DNA from: Neodontobutis hainanensis | Lineage: Eukaryota; Chordata; Actinopteri; Gobiiformes; Odontobutidae | Length of the DNA stretch: 64,000 nucleotides | NCBI GenBank assembly: GCA_024349245.1 | Contig: JALDNG010000099.1 | Location: 2,421,001-2,485,000, forward strand | Reading direction: 5' to 3' | Shown here: positions 21,945-33,548 of the stretch, piece after piece | Position numbering within the stretch: the first letter of the stretch is position 1 | How the letters are laid out: every line of letters starts with the position of its first letter | Notes under the pieces: model-generated | Database searches by the model: none | The model's input: only the letters and a program-made list of their open reading frames with translations | Told to the model about the DNA's origin: nothing | Program-made: the position numbers and the translations under genes

Positions 21945-22076
21945 TTGCAAATCTCCAGCCAGTACTTTGTTTTTCTCGCCTTAGCCCAAGCATAATCTAT
22001 TATTTCCAAAAGTTCAGACAGATCCTAGGAAAACCAGGGAATGTGGAGACCTTTAACTCTAAATACAAGGTGGTGT
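21945..22076 (-). mobile_element. Short LINE fragment (endonuclease-RT linker)
   Basis: Nearly the same sequence occurs at 59130-59265. The minus-strand translation of that copy (IPWFSWELSELLKIIDYAWA) resembles the PWFT/SxEL segment between endonuclease and RT in fish LINEs. Both copies stop at GGTGTAGCAGG, suggesting a recurrent truncated repeat. Confidence 0.5.
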
Positions 22077-22079
22077 AGC

Positions 22080-22540
22080 AGGCAATTATAATTTATAATA
22101 AAATATAATGAATTAAATTTATATTTTTATATGTATTTTTTAACACTTAAAGTGGTAAGAACATTTTGGGTAGGATATATTTAAGAAAATATAAATCTTA
22201 TTTAGGCTGAAAAAATTGTCTTGACTGTAATATGGAAAGTAAAGGCAAAAAACTTAATTGCACCAATTTTTTAACGTAATCTAAAATAGTTATATTATTA
22301 CTGAACTTTATAATAATTATCTATAATATATTTATGATTTGCTGTCAGGAACATGGTAGTCTTAAACATGGTATTTTTTCCATTGCTATATCATTTTATT
22401 CATTTTTAACTGTGGTTAGCAACAGGAATCCACAATTGATGTCACCACTGAGTTGGACAAGCTGTAACACTTTAAAATTTAAAATGCCTTTGAAAAGGAT
22501 TTGAGCACATTGTGCTTGTTCATGTGTGAGCACTAAAACA
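22080..22540. other. AT-rich DNA, no gene seen
   Basis: Nothing recognisable; long A/T runs only. Confidence 0.5.
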
Positions 22541-22542
22541 AT

Positions 22543-23305
22543 CCATCCATTGATCCATCCATCCATCTTCTACCACTTATCTTGGGCCGGGTTGCTTGGG
22601 CAGATGTCCAAACAGAGACACCCAGATTTTCTCCTCCCCAGACACTTCTTCCAACATTTCTGGGGGAATACCGAGGCGTTGCCAGGCCACCCAAGAGACA
22701 TGGTCCCTCCAGCGTGTCCTAGGTGTTCCCCCGGGGTCTTCTCCCGATGGGACATTCCCTGGAGGCGTCCAGGAGACATTCAAAACAGATGCCGGAGCCA
22801 CCTCAGCTTGCTCCTCTCGATGTGGAGGAGCAGTGGCTCTACTTTGAGTCCTGGCGTGATGAAGCCAACAGGACAGCATCATCTGCAAAAAGCAGAGACG
22901 AGATCCTGTGGTCCCCAAACCAGACTCCCTCCGGTCCCTGGCTGTGCCTAGAAATCCTGTCCATAAAGATAATGAACCGGACCTGTGACCAAAGCAAGCC
23001 TTGCCGGAGTTTAACCTGCACCAGGAACTGCACCAGGTCTGACTTACTGTCGGCAATGTGAACTAAGCTCCTGCACCGGTTGTACCGGACGGCCCTTAGC
23101 AAAGAGCACACATCAGAGCGGACCATGACCTGGAGAGGGTATGGTTCGACAGGGATGAAAACTGCATTGTTTCTCCTGAATTCGAGGTTCGGCTATCACA
23201 GCATTCTTCTCTCTAGTACCATGGTGTAGACTTTTCTGGGGAAGCAGAGGAGTGTGATCACTCTGTAGTTGGAACACACCCTCCGATCCACCTTCTTGAC
23301 TCTAG
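22543..23305 (-). mobile_element. 5'-truncated Rex3 copy
   Basis: The left end is (CATC)n followed by CTTCTACCACTTATC, the reverse of the Rex3 tail. On the minus strand the frames show FIIFMDRISRHSQGPEGVWF, then SSLLFADDAVLLAS with the FADD active site, then C-terminal SGEDPGGTPRTRWRDHVS. An internal deletion joins RT to the C-terminal part (near 22850). It is dead. Confidence 0.85.
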
Positions 23306-24454
23306 TATTAGTCCTGGTTCAGTCGTGCTTTGGCCCAGTACTTAATTTATTTAGTCCAGCACGTATAACATCAATGTTTCTAATTTTTTATATTGTTCTA
23401 GTTTTTTTTTTATGTAGCCCAGCAATTTAGGAAAGGCCTCCCTCCACCACTTGGATGAGACCATTTAAACTGTATCAGTAAGTCATTGTGTCAAACTTAC
23501 TGACTCAGTAGAATCTACATCAAAAAGGATAATTAGGCCCTCCATAGGAATGTTTAATTTTTAGCCATTCCCTCACATAAAAGCAGTTATATGACTGTTA
23601 TTGACTACTAGATCTGAGATCATACATGCACTGTGGTTACTGCTATCTAATTTGTATGTTTTAACTTTGAAATAAAAGTTACTAATTCAAATTTGTGTTA
23701 AGTGCTAAGGACAACAATCCTGAAATGAAATACATTTCTTCTTAAGTAGATCTTTCAAAATGTTTATTTTTTTTTTGTTTATGTTTATTTTTTATTAATT
23801 TATTGTTTGTGAAGCCTAGACAATTTTCCTATTTCAAGATATCTTATCAAGTCAAAATGTCTTGCAGCACTAATTTTCTGCACTTATCTGCACAGATGAT
23901 GTAAATAAATATTGCCAATTTTTGTGTTTGGAGACCGCAGTGGAAGAGGAACTAGGCGGAGATTCCGAGAGGGTTAAAACAGTTGCATGGAAGTGAGTTC
24001 CACCAACCTGCCAATGTGTTTAGAGAATGAACAACAGGTGCAGAGTCAGTTCAACAGGTGGAAGCAAACGAGGAACCACTTATGACCTCACAAGTATAGA
24101 CAAACAAGTCAAACACACAAAGCCAGAGACAGAGGGGAGGAGGGAATACGGAGACACAGCCTGGGAAGGATTATGACCGATTATATGATTATATGATAAT
24201 AATATATAATAATTATATGATTATTATTATGATTATACTTATGTCCCTTATAGTCTCTGTAAAGATGAAACTTGAAGGCACCCAAAATTCCTAAAAGAGT
24301 GTGTACCGTCAGGTACACCACAAGTGAAAGGGCAGTTTGGGGCATTACTGTGAGGTAATGATGTGGTGATGAATAAAATCCTATAATAGTTTTGCTTTTA
24401 TGGTTAGAGTTTGAAGTAATGCATATTTGCAGTATTGAAAATGAAGAAAACGTA
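23306..24454. other. Intergenic DNA, no gene seen
   Basis: No coding sequence recognised. At 24170-24235 there is an ATTATATGATTAT-type low-complexity stretch. Confidence 0.5.
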
Positions 24455-26452
24455 TTTACATTTACATTAAGTCCTTTAGCAGACGCTTTTATCCAAATCA
24501 ATGGAAGCAATTTTAACAACGCAAGGCAGCAAAAAGCATAAGTGCACCAAAAACTAGTCAGTTTAAACTCAGCAGAAGAAAAGGAATAGATAGAAAGGAA
24601 TTATAATTTAGTTTTTGTCAGTTAGGTCTTGACGGAAGAGATATGTTTTCAGGCGTTATTTTAACTCTAACCACCAAAGTTTCAAAATTGCGACAAGCAA
24701 CTTAACTGGAAAAAACAGCCGCTACTTCCGGTTTATGTGCTAAATTATGTTTCCACTCCCTTCCACCAGATGTCAGACACCATGTACTTTGTTTATAGTC
24801 CACTATTACCATGTGTTGCCATTAAAAAAATTTGTAGAAGACTTCAAACTTGCGTCTCAGTGGGCGTGTCAGGACCGGCTCAGTAGAAGCCACATTCTCT
24901 ACACGCTAGGTGCTAAACGCAAAAATGACAAATAAAAAATACACCTGTGACGAAGCTTTGGCTTTAGTAATGGCTGACTCTGGTTCTGATGGAGAACATT
25001 TACCTTTAGAGTCTTTTCAGCTGAGTAAAAGTAAGAATGAGCGAGGATGAGTGTGTGTGACTTGGATAGCCGTGCTGCTGCTCGCACTCTCTCTGTAGCT
25101 ACATAAAGCACACGGTGTTTTTCACACATTTTGCCCAACATTAGTGAAAGAAACAGAAGGAAACTAGTCGCTCTTGCCGCGGTAGTGACGGGCGGTTGAG
25201 AAGTGAAGCCGTGAGCACGTAGCACCCTCTGCTTTACCTTTAGCACCTGCTGCTTTACCTTTTGCACAGGTGATAGAAGCCGGGGCGGGCGTACTCGCCA
25301 TGGTCGCGGTAGTGACAGGGAGGTCGGGAATAATGCAGCTTCTATTGACAGCTGTTTGGGAGAAATACGTGTTGTTTATCCTGACACTTTACCCAGTAGA
25401 GGAGGGAGAGGCAGGGGGTAAACAGAGTCAGCGCAAATGCGCAGATCAAAGCAGCGATAGTAATAAAAGTGATGGCCGTGTGCTGTGCCTTTTGAGAGGT
25501 CCCACACTGTAAAAAACTACTAACTATGCACTTTGATGGATAAGAAAAGATAAAGCTACTGCAACCAAACACCTACATGTGTATATTTCTCACATTTATT
25601 TACATCCATTTTACTAGTTATGGTACATTAGAAGTTGTAGTTATTTTTTTATTTTGGTAATTTGCTTTTACAAATTACTGTAATAAATAATTTAATTTCA
25701 GAAAAAGAAAAAAGAAAACTATTATAATATGTTTAGCCTGTATTGTATCTGTATTAGTCTGTATGTACTGTAAATAACATAACCGCCAATATATAAAGTC
25801 ATGGTATGCAACTTATCTGCAAATTAGATGCATAAAATTTATTCACTCATATACTTTGGGTCATACCTGACATTTTTCTAGTTTAAGGTAAGACTCTATC
25901 TCTTATCATTTTCAAACCACAGCCTTTTGAAATTTGGATCTCAAAATATCAGTATTTTTTAAAAATAAACCCTGGTGCCTAAAGGGTTAAAGATGGCTAC
26001 AGACTCTGCAAATTTTGTAGCAGCAAGTATGGGTGGTCTTGTAGGCCAAGGGCCTAGCTTTGAACTTGATGCGGCGTCATCCTGGAGCCAGTGTAACCTA
26101 ATGAAGTGCCTAGTTAAATGGAGAGGTTGTGGCCGGTCTTTGGGTTGGCCGGAATCACAAGCAGTTCTGTTTTTGCAAGGTTCAGCTGCAGGTGATGGTT
26201 CTTTATCGAAAGTGAGATCTCACTCAGACACGCCGAGATGCGAGCAATGACTGTCGGGTCATCAGGTTGAAATGACAAGAGTTGAGTGTCATCTGCATAG
26301 CATTGATAGGAAAAGCCATGCTTCTGAATGACAGAGCCAAGGAATGTCATGTAAATGGAAAAGAGTAGCGGTCCAAGCACTGAGCCCTGTGGCACCCCTG
26401 TATTGAGATGTTGGGACTCAGGGACCTTGTTTAAGTTCTCTTGTCCCACCAT
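24455..26452 (-). mobile_element. L2/CR1-type LINE remnant, split by a piggyBac insertion
   Basis: The minus-strand frame 26452-26114 reads GVPQGSVLGPLLFSIYM and FSYQCYADDTQLLSFQ, the RT motifs B and C with YADD intact, then LQLNLAKTELLVIP. Downstream it has lost the RT end and runs into a 3' region with TAAGTCCTTTAGCAGACGCT (24469-24488), widespread in fish repeats. The sequence either side of the TTAA-flanked piggyBac copy (24661-25990) is continuous with fish repeat sequence (ATATGTTTTCAGGCG to the left, AGATGGCTACAGACTCTGCA to the right). Confidence 0.7.
24661..25990 (+). mobile_element. piggyBac-type DNA transposon, internally deleted
   Basis: It is flanked by TTAA at 24661-24664 and 25987-25990, the hallmark piggyBac target duplication. 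The right end read inward is CCCTTTAGGCACCAGGGTTT; the left end CTCTAACCACCAAAGTTT resembles it. A short frame from ATG 24925 to TGA 25050 (41 residues, MTNKKYTCDEALALVM, then DSGSDGE) resembles the acidic N-terminus of piggyBac transposases. The catalytic core is missing, so this is a non-autonomous remnant. Confidence 0.65.
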
Positions 26453-26454
26453 AG

Positions 26455-26843
26455 TGTTCTGTGTTTGGATGTCTTATGTATTGCATTTTATTTCTTGTGT
26501 CTTATTGTAAAATCACCAACCTCTGTTTGTGTTTCAGATTGTCTTCCTGCCCTTGTGTCTTTCCCTCCATCCCCGCCCCATTGTGTTCCACCTGTTCCTT
26601 GTTGTGTTCCCTTTATAGTCTGTGTGTTTGCCCCTGTTCTGTGCCAGATTGTCTCTACCATTGTGTGAGCTAGCCAGAGTTTCCTCGTGGGGATTTGTAT
26701 CAGACATCTAGTGTTTTTGACAACAGCCTTGTTTTGACCACATCTTTTGGATTTGGACTTTTTCCCTGGTAATAAACCATTGTGAAACATCTGTCTTTTG
26801 TGGGGTCTGCATTGTTAGTCCTTTGCCAGTTCCTGCCAGTACA
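26455..26843 (+). repeat. 5' LTR of Ty3/gypsy element (sushi-like)
   Basis: About 390 bases, probably from TG at 26455 to ACA at 26843. A TATA element (TTTATAG, about 26613-26619) stands about 30 bases before GCCAGATTGT (26643-26652), whose reverse complement appears right at the LTR end (26841-26850). AATAAA is at about 26771. Gag starts 15 bases after the LTR. The matching 3' LTR was not found. Confidence 0.65.
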
Positions 26844-26857
26844 ATCTGGCCAGTGAC

Positions 26858-27119
26858 ATGGACTCCGCGGATCCAATGCGTGCTGCAGGCCCAGGGGCAA
26901 CAGATTCATCTTCAGGAGGAGCAGGTTGGTTTGCTCCGACTACAGATGAAGGCAGAAGCAGGTAGCCATGAGCGGGCCTATTCCCAACTCTCTGCACAGA
27001 TACAATTTATCATTAAACAGATGCAAAAAAGGGAGGCCTCGTCTGCGTCACAGACCAGGTTTTTGCTTAAGCTGCCCGGAGAACTTCTACTCCTGAGCTG
27101 TCGCATATTCCGCTCTTGA
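26858..27119 (+). pseudogene. Gypsy gag start, truncated
   Basis: ATG at 26858 begins MDSADP, like MDSAKA in the sushi-like element at 54470. After a frameshift, the second frame reads GQQIHLQEEQVGLLRLQ and LSAQIQFIIKQMQ, a coiled-coil-like N-terminal gag segment. The rest of gag and the protease are deleted before the pol fragment at 27210. Confidence 0.6.
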
Positions 27120-27209
27120 TGGACTCCTCCCGTGCACAATCACTCACCGCACAAGCCCTGTTGTCCGATCCTTTCCAGATCATCATTCCGAGAAGATCAG
27201 TTTTTACCT

Positions 27210-27322
27210 GTTTCACTCTTCCCTGCATTTAACCGGGAGCGTGTGGCCATGGACAAATAGTATTATTCGTCCTTCTTCCTCTCCAGCCGTGGCTGGATTA
27301 TTCTTCTTTATACCATTAATGG
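27210..27322 (+). pseudogene. Gypsy pol (start of RT), interrupted by L2 insertion
   Basis: The frame reads RERVAMDKY then IIRPSSSPAVAGLFFF, matching the start of gypsy RT (compare EREAMDLYIK and IIRPSSSPAGAGFFF in the element at 50146-53529). It stops abruptly at ATGG (27319-27322), where an L2 element begins. The RT frame resumes at 41627 with DKKEKTLRPCIDYR. Confidence 0.75.
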
Positions 27323-27339
27323 CTGGATTCAAGATGGCG

Positions 27340-28368
27340 CCAGTGTGTGTGGCTTGCCGTTTTATCCTGCAAACATTGTGTGTGTTCGTGCTGTTTGTTT
27401 TGTTCGTTGCTCAAAATGTCGACTCTTTACTGGTGTATGATCGCCAAGCTTTACTAAGTATTCGACTTTCTGCCAATAAACTCATCCAATTTGAGTATAG
27501 TGGACACAGGACATTGCCCCCATTCCTATCGGAGGTTCCAGCTCACCTCTCCAGTTTTCCGGCTTTATGTAAACGGCGTAAGCGTCATCGTCGCCGAGGA
27601 AAACGTAGTGGACGACTGGTGAGGATGAAAGTTTGCCCTGCGCACCTTTCCATGCGTTCTTGGGCCAAGTGTCAAGCGGGACTCCGCCTAATTTCTCGCC
27701 GATCGTTGGACCCGATTGGGGCCTGGTTGGTACCTGTCGTCGGCCTGGATGAGGCGTTCCAGCCCCGCGCACCTTGCTCTCCTCGCCCTCGCCGCCAACG
27801 TGGAGTGAATCTACGAGAGCTGCGGCTTCTGCGCCGGGTTTCTCCAATGGACATTACTGTGGATCTGCCGGCTCCTGCCAAGTTTGCCCTAGTTAATGCT
27901 AGATCTCTAGCAAATAAATCTTTCATTTTAAAGGAATTTTTCACAAATCGGGGATTGGATTTTCTCTGTGTGACTGAGACGTGGCTGAGTGTCGGTGAGT
28001 CCAGCGTTTTCTCTGAACTTCTACCGCATGATTGCAGCTATTTAAATTCCCGCGAACATCGGACGAGGTGGAGGTATAGCAACTGTTTATAAGAACGCCT
28101 AAAAATGTAAACAGCTGTCGCTATCATCAGCATCAAGCAGCTTCGAGCTGAGTTTATTTGAGCTGGGTCGTCGTTCTCACATAGTGTTAATTGCAGTGGT
28201 CTATCGGCCTCCTAAATATAACAAGGATTTTATCAATGACTTTTCTGTTTTCCTGGCTGATGTTATACCTAAGTATGACCGCGTCCTCATTATTGGGGAT
28301 TTTAATGTCCATGTCTGTTGCCCTCAGAGCCCTATGGCATCGGACTTTCTCCACCTTATCGACTCTTT
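27340..28368 (+). pseudogene. L2 LINE leader and endonuclease, frameshifted
   Basis: The first frame (27241-28092) gives a hydrophobic stretch (FILQTLCVFVLFVLFVAQ), then LLVYDRQALLSIRL, a basic region, and the endonuclease start (FALVNARSLANKS, CVTETWLS). A frameshift near 28050 breaks it. The second frame (28184-28368) continues with IAVVYRPPKYNKDF and VLIIGDFNVHV, ending at DFLHLIDSF where the LTR element was inserted. Confidence 0.8.
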
Positions 28369-30153
28369 TGTAGCAGATCAGTCTCCATAATTCCACACTT
28401 ATCACTTCCAGAGAGGCCCCAGCAAACAAGAGTTTGCACAAAACTCCACACGGATTATAACATCTGTCTTTTATCATTTACAGACCTCCAAACTGTTTTA
28501 CTAAGGACTCAGGAACCTTCAGTAAACCGTGATTAACTATTCTGCGTTGTTGACATGACCAGGACAAAACCTGGCCAGGGACGCATCCCAGGTCAAAGGT
28601 GACTCAGGACCAGCACCACATCCTGGCACCATGTCCAAGGACTGTAAATCCTAAAGATAAAGGGTGTTGATTCAGCTTTACCCAGAACTTTCTTTAGCAC
28701 TCAAGAAGGACGTAGGAATGCGTTTGATCACACCAGAACCCTGAACTTCTGATGGTCAGACACTACCCCCTTGTGTTTGACCGGACAGAGAACTATTGAC
28801 TTCTCCCCAAAGGATATTTTGTTATTTTAATAAAAGAATTATTGTATTAATGTGCTGTTGTTATACTGTTCTTTTCCAGGACGCGGAGTCGTGGCGAGAA
28901 CTCCTCATCCTAGTTTTGTTTGCAGGTTGTGTTCTGTTTTAAGGAAATGTAACAATTGTTTCCATCATGTCCTGACAAATGCCTCTGTATAACTTTGCAG
29001 TACAAGTGTTTTGCGTGTTTATGAAAAACCAAAAGAAATTGAAGCAAGGAATGTTTTAAAACTTAGTTTAAACACTTAAACTTTAGTCAAACTTGCCAAG
29101 GCAACACCCTTCTTCGTAAGACACGCCCCTTTTCCAAAGGTGACAAAACTGGCACGCTGCCAGAGAATCTCCCTTCTCCCTTCTCCCTTCTCCCTTCTCC
29201 CTTTTTGCAGCCTGCTTCACCCTTCGCACCTTTCACCCTTCTCGGTGAGCCTGCGGCCTTCTGGCGGACGGTCCAGTAGGACTGCCTCGCCGCCGCAAAC
29301 CTGGGCCTCGTGGAAACGAGTTAACTTTCCTTCGTTCTAAAGACCGTGCCTGCTAAAGCGCCTGCTCTTCCCCAAAAGAGCGCGCGCAGAAGCAAGTTTT
29401 AACCAGCAAAGCAACAGCTGAGAACTCTTTCATGGACCGTGACATAACCTACACAAACTTCAACTTTTACACGGTACAACCGAGGAGAGGCCGTGCGAGT
29501 TTGGACAGCAACTAGACGCTTTTGTTCTCCTGGGTGCACGGCGACCCTGGTGTGTGGAGCGCTTCATCAGTAAGTGACGAACTTTCTGGAGAACATTCAG
29601 GACGCTCGTCTCGGACCACTGATACTCGACCACACCGAACCGGGCCAGCACCGCTGACGACAGAGTAAGTCCAAGACGTGACACAACTGCCTTGGCGGCA
29701 TTACAAAGTCCAAACTCTAGCCCGAAGCCTCCATCTCCTTTTCCCGTTAAAAGTCCCTTTAAATTTCCCCAATCTAGATTAAACTGTACAAAACATTCCT
29801 GGTTTCATCATATCCTCCATGCAACTGTTTATCCCTGTGTATTCCCATTGTGTTCAACCCTTATTGTGTTTTAATGCTTTACCATGTTCCCGTCATATTA
29901 TTCACCATTGTATAATCTTTAATAAAATCCCATAAAGACATTAATGTTTCCCTGTTTATATCAAGAAATGTTCGAAAACAAGAAGAATTTACTTCCTTTA
30001 GATTAATGAGACTAGACTAAACAGTTTCTCTAGATCTGTCTAAAACTAGAGTGGTGCCCCGGAAGAAATTAATATTTTGATAAACAAAATATTAATTATT
30101 AATTTTCATAATTAATATTCATATTAATTATTAATAAGACCATATTCACTACA
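28369..30153 (+). repeat. 5' LTR of the gag-only element
   Basis: It begins TGTAGCAGATCAGTCTCC and ends CATATTCACTACA. It contains a (CTTCTCC)-type run at 29166-29204 with more units than the 3' LTR, and an AATAAAATCC near 29921 that could serve as a poly-A signal. Its sequence recurs at 37444-39205. Confidence 0.85.
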
Positions 30154-30162
30154 GTATTTTTT

Positions 30163-30180
30163 TGGTGCCCCGTGTGAGGA
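30163..30180 (+). promoter_or_regulatory. Putative primer-binding site
   Basis: TGGTGCCCCGTGTGAGGA lies 9 bases after the LTR end and starts with the TGG expected to pair with a tRNA CCA end. I could not match it to a particular tRNA, and the 9-base spacing is larger than usual. A similar TGGTGCCCCGG occurs inside the LTR at about 30052. Confidence 0.45.
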
Positions 30181-30302
30181 CTTGGAAGAATATTCTTGAT
30201 TAAATACTGAAATTATTAAATAACACCTAAAGTCTTTATGCAAATTGCTGTCCACTGAAAGCTGTGTCTAAGCTGTGCTTTATCTGGTGATGCGTTAACT
30301 GC

Positions 30303-30325
30303 GTGTGTGTGTGTGTGTGTGTGTG
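30303..30325. repeat. (GT)n microsatellite
   Basis: About eleven GT units in the leader of the gag-only LTR element. Confidence 0.9.
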
Positions 30326-30460
30326 AGATCATCGCTAGGTGATCAAATGTGAAGCGCTATCGAAATTGTGTGTTGACTTCAAACCGTGTCAGCTGGCCTG
30401 ACCCGTGAAAGTCTGATACTGTACATACAGTGACGCGAGCGTCAATTCAAACATTGAATA

Positions 30461-30775
30461 ATGGCTGCGAGACTCCAGCATGAATTAAATGTTTGTTTTA
30501 GTTGCCAAAAGTCTGCTGAAGACAGAGAGACTTTGTTGAAGTGGATTGGTTTGGGTGTGTAAAACACGTGGACCTTCAGAGCATCCATTTTGAGTTCCTT
30601 TTAATGGCTGCGAGCTTCCAGCATTAAGAAGTACTTATTAAAGTTGTTTTAAAGTCCGCTGAAGGACTTTTTGAATTATGAAATTTATTAATGGCTGCGA
30701 GATTCCAGCATTAACTAAATACTTGTCAAAAGTTGTCTGCTGAAAAGCTCAAAGACTTTGCAAATGTTGCATGCA
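30461..30775 (+). repeat. Imperfect tandem repeats in the retroelement leader
   Basis: ATGGCTGCGAG followed by TTCCAGCAT-type sequence and GTCTGCTGAA recurs from 30461, 30604 and 30691. A second local duplication (CGAGAGTCTCTATC, then TAGCGGAA) occurs at 31248 and 31299, 51 bases apart. Such repeats could be packaging or regulatory elements, which is inference. Confidence 0.7.
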
Positions 30776-32051
30776 TGCTAACACGCTAGCCAAAGTGTGT
30801 ATATGGGCCCGAGACAAAGCTAATTGCTGCGTTGTACCAGAATTAAGTTAAAATTGTCTCTTACAAGTTGCAAAAATTGCCGCGGAATTTATGAGAAAAC
30901 TTGTCTCCCTAAGGCTTGTAAGCCGGGTGTATTTTGAACGGATTAAAAACCCGCTGGAGACCTTCGCAGCCTAGCTAACTGTGAAAACCTCCCCTAAAAG
31001 CCACGTGGGCTGCCGTGCGTTTGTCTAAAAACGTGGTTTGAGCCTGCTGTGGTAAATGTGCTCGTGTTTAAAACGTGGCCTTGTACCTGCCTTGTAAAAA
31101 GCCCTGCTGTGTTTTAAACCGCTGTTTTTGTTTTTAAGAGTTGTAGACTCGTCCAGAGTGAACCTCTGACTGGAAGCTGAAAGCAAGCCGCGCCAGGACC
31201 CCCAAAGGGGCGGGCCGGAAACGCGTCACTCCGAAATCTCAGACTCGCGAGAGTCTCTATCGCCCCTAGCGGAAAGGAGGTGCGAAACCACCGATTTACG
31301 AGAGTCTCTATCACCCCCTAGCGGAAGGGAGGTGCTAAACCACTAATTCACAGGGATAAGCTCCACGCCTCCCTCATGCGGTCACTCAAAGGAAGTACAC
31401 CCTTCCCTGAAAGTAGTGACGCTGATCGAAAATCTTACAGCTTTGATAATTAATGAATAGTTTAAAGCTTTCATTGACACTGAAACACCTCAGTGATTAA
31501 TCTTATAAGTAAATTAACCTTTGTTAATACGGCTTCGGCAGATAACACTGTTTAATAACTTAAATGCGCAATACATAGGAAACTAAACTCCACTATTATT
31601 GTGACATATTACCTGTACTGTAAGTAGCTTTGCTACTGATCCATGCAGTTAATTTGGCTCAATATAAGTGTGACTTTGTGACTTCTCTCTAAGGAGCTGC
31701 TAAATTGAATGACGCATTAAAAAGCTTACTAAAACAGCTACCCACGACAACACTGCTGTTACGTCTGAACAGACTTAACCCTGCACGAATCCTGTCAGAG
31801 CTGTAATTTAAGAAGCTGATTACCTGCATGAATTGTCAGACTTAACCCCCTGCTCCTGAATTGTTAATTTCACAGACTAGCATCACCCACACCACAGCAC
31901 TGCTAGCCCTAAATTAACATCCAGCCAACAGGCAATTGCTAACAGCCAATACAAATTTAAATCTGACTCCATCGATTTAATCCCTCTCTACAGTTAAAAC
32001 CCCAATTAACTGTAACTAAACCATTTCTTGTAGAGAGTCACATTATCCAAA

Positions 32052-33548
32052 ATGGCTGACCTCACCCCAGAGTCCTCCAGTTCCACCAAACCGCTGGAAC
32101 AACTGGATGCAGTCCTGAGCGAATTAACAGAGGATTTGAGTCCTCAATATGTGAACGAGGTTCAGGACATCGACCCCTGGACTTGATTCCATCCTCGGGT
32201 CCCTAGTTAGTTTAGCACTAACCACCAAGCCACAGGGCGAGGACCTAACCAAACTGCTAGGGCAAATGGCTATTGTCCTGCGAGCTCAGCAGAGACAAGC
32301 AGTGGATCTCTTGACACGCAGTCATGCGACGAGATCCATAGCCAGAAGCGGGACCTCAACCGTTTTCAACATGATTATACGGCGTTGAATAATGAGCTCC
32401 AGTTGGCGAAGAATCGTTGGCCAAATCCGAAAAGCTCTCACCGAACTAAGGAGAGAGCTGAGCGACACAAGAACTGCCCGCGACAGAGCAGAACTTGAGC
32501 TCCGTACTCAAGAAGATGAGTACGACACTATACAGTCGGAACTCATAAAATCGGGACAAAGCGCGCAGCTGGCCGCAGACATGCTATCAAAGGCAGCTGA
32601 ACAGAAAGAGTTCCTGAGAGCACAGGTGGAGGATCTCACTCACGAGACCGAGATCGCCTGCTCATTGACCAGCTTCAGGTGCGCCTGGCAGAAGCCACCA
32701 AGGTGCCACCAGGTAGAGGAAAGGGGGGTGAAAGCACTCCAAGGCCAAAGCCTGACCCCTTTCCCCAAGCCTTCATGCCTAAGCAATGGGTCTTTGTCCC
32801 GCAACCAGTTACCTCAGGTTGCCCATCAGACTACTACCCGCAGCCAACTGCGGTAGGTAGCCAATTAGACTCCGCCTCACAACTAGCTCCTGCCCATAGA
32901 GATTGGGACGACGGTCCCACCAACAGGGACTTTCACAAGCTTGCACGTCATATCACTCGCTTTGAGCCCCATCAAGGAGCGGCTCACGACACTTGCGCGT
33001 ACCTTAGAGACATTGAGTTCTACCTCCAAAGAATGCCCAATGTTACCGTTGAGGATAAAATCTTTTTAATTAAACTAACATCGAGCAGAGATGTTAGCAG
33101 CTTCATCGAACGCCAACCCCCTCCTGTTCGAACTGACTTTGCTCTCCTCAGTCAATCCCTCATAGAGGAATTCTCAGACGCCACTGTTAATGTGGGACTG
33201 ACAGCCGCCCTAGCGATCAAACAGTCACGGACAGAGTCCCCACAGTTATACTATCATCGCCTACGCAATGCGTATTTTGGTCCACTAAATGAACCAGACA
33301 TGGAGGAGGATAAAAACTTTAAAGCCCTCTTCGTACAAAACCTCCATCCAAATACCAGCCATCATCTTGGCATTGCTGCATGCCCGCTAACTCAAACCAG
33401 TCGCCAACTCCGCGAACTGGCCATGAGGGCATTCACTAAGCAGGGACTGAACCATGCTAAGCATCAAGAGACAGTCACTCTCTTTACTGTGGATCAAGGT
33501 CTCTCATTCGAAGAGGCATTTGACCACAGTCCAGGAGACTCGGATTAA
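32052..33548 (+). pseudogene. Retroelement gag with capsid-like domain, broken
   Basis: ATG 32052 opens a frame (MADLTPESSSSTKPLEQ) that stops at about 32185. A second frame (32392-32856) is charged and coiled-coil-like. A third (32679-33548) holds a capsid-like domain of about 200 residues with helical segments and the stretch SPQLYYHRLRNAYFG, similar in layout to the C-terminal half of retroviral and gypsy capsids. No zinc knuckle is seen. The frameshifts at about 32180-32390 and 32680 make it non-functional as it stands. Confidence 0.65.

Noticed and set aside
25270..25512. Possible small host gene within the piggyBac remnant
   Set aside because: The frame has no recognised domain, no conserved context, and lies inside the internally deleted transposon.
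30461..30775. CRISPR-like repeat array in the retroelement leader
   Set aside because: Repeats are imperfect and spaced 143 and 87 bases apart in a eukaryotic genome. There are no cas genes.
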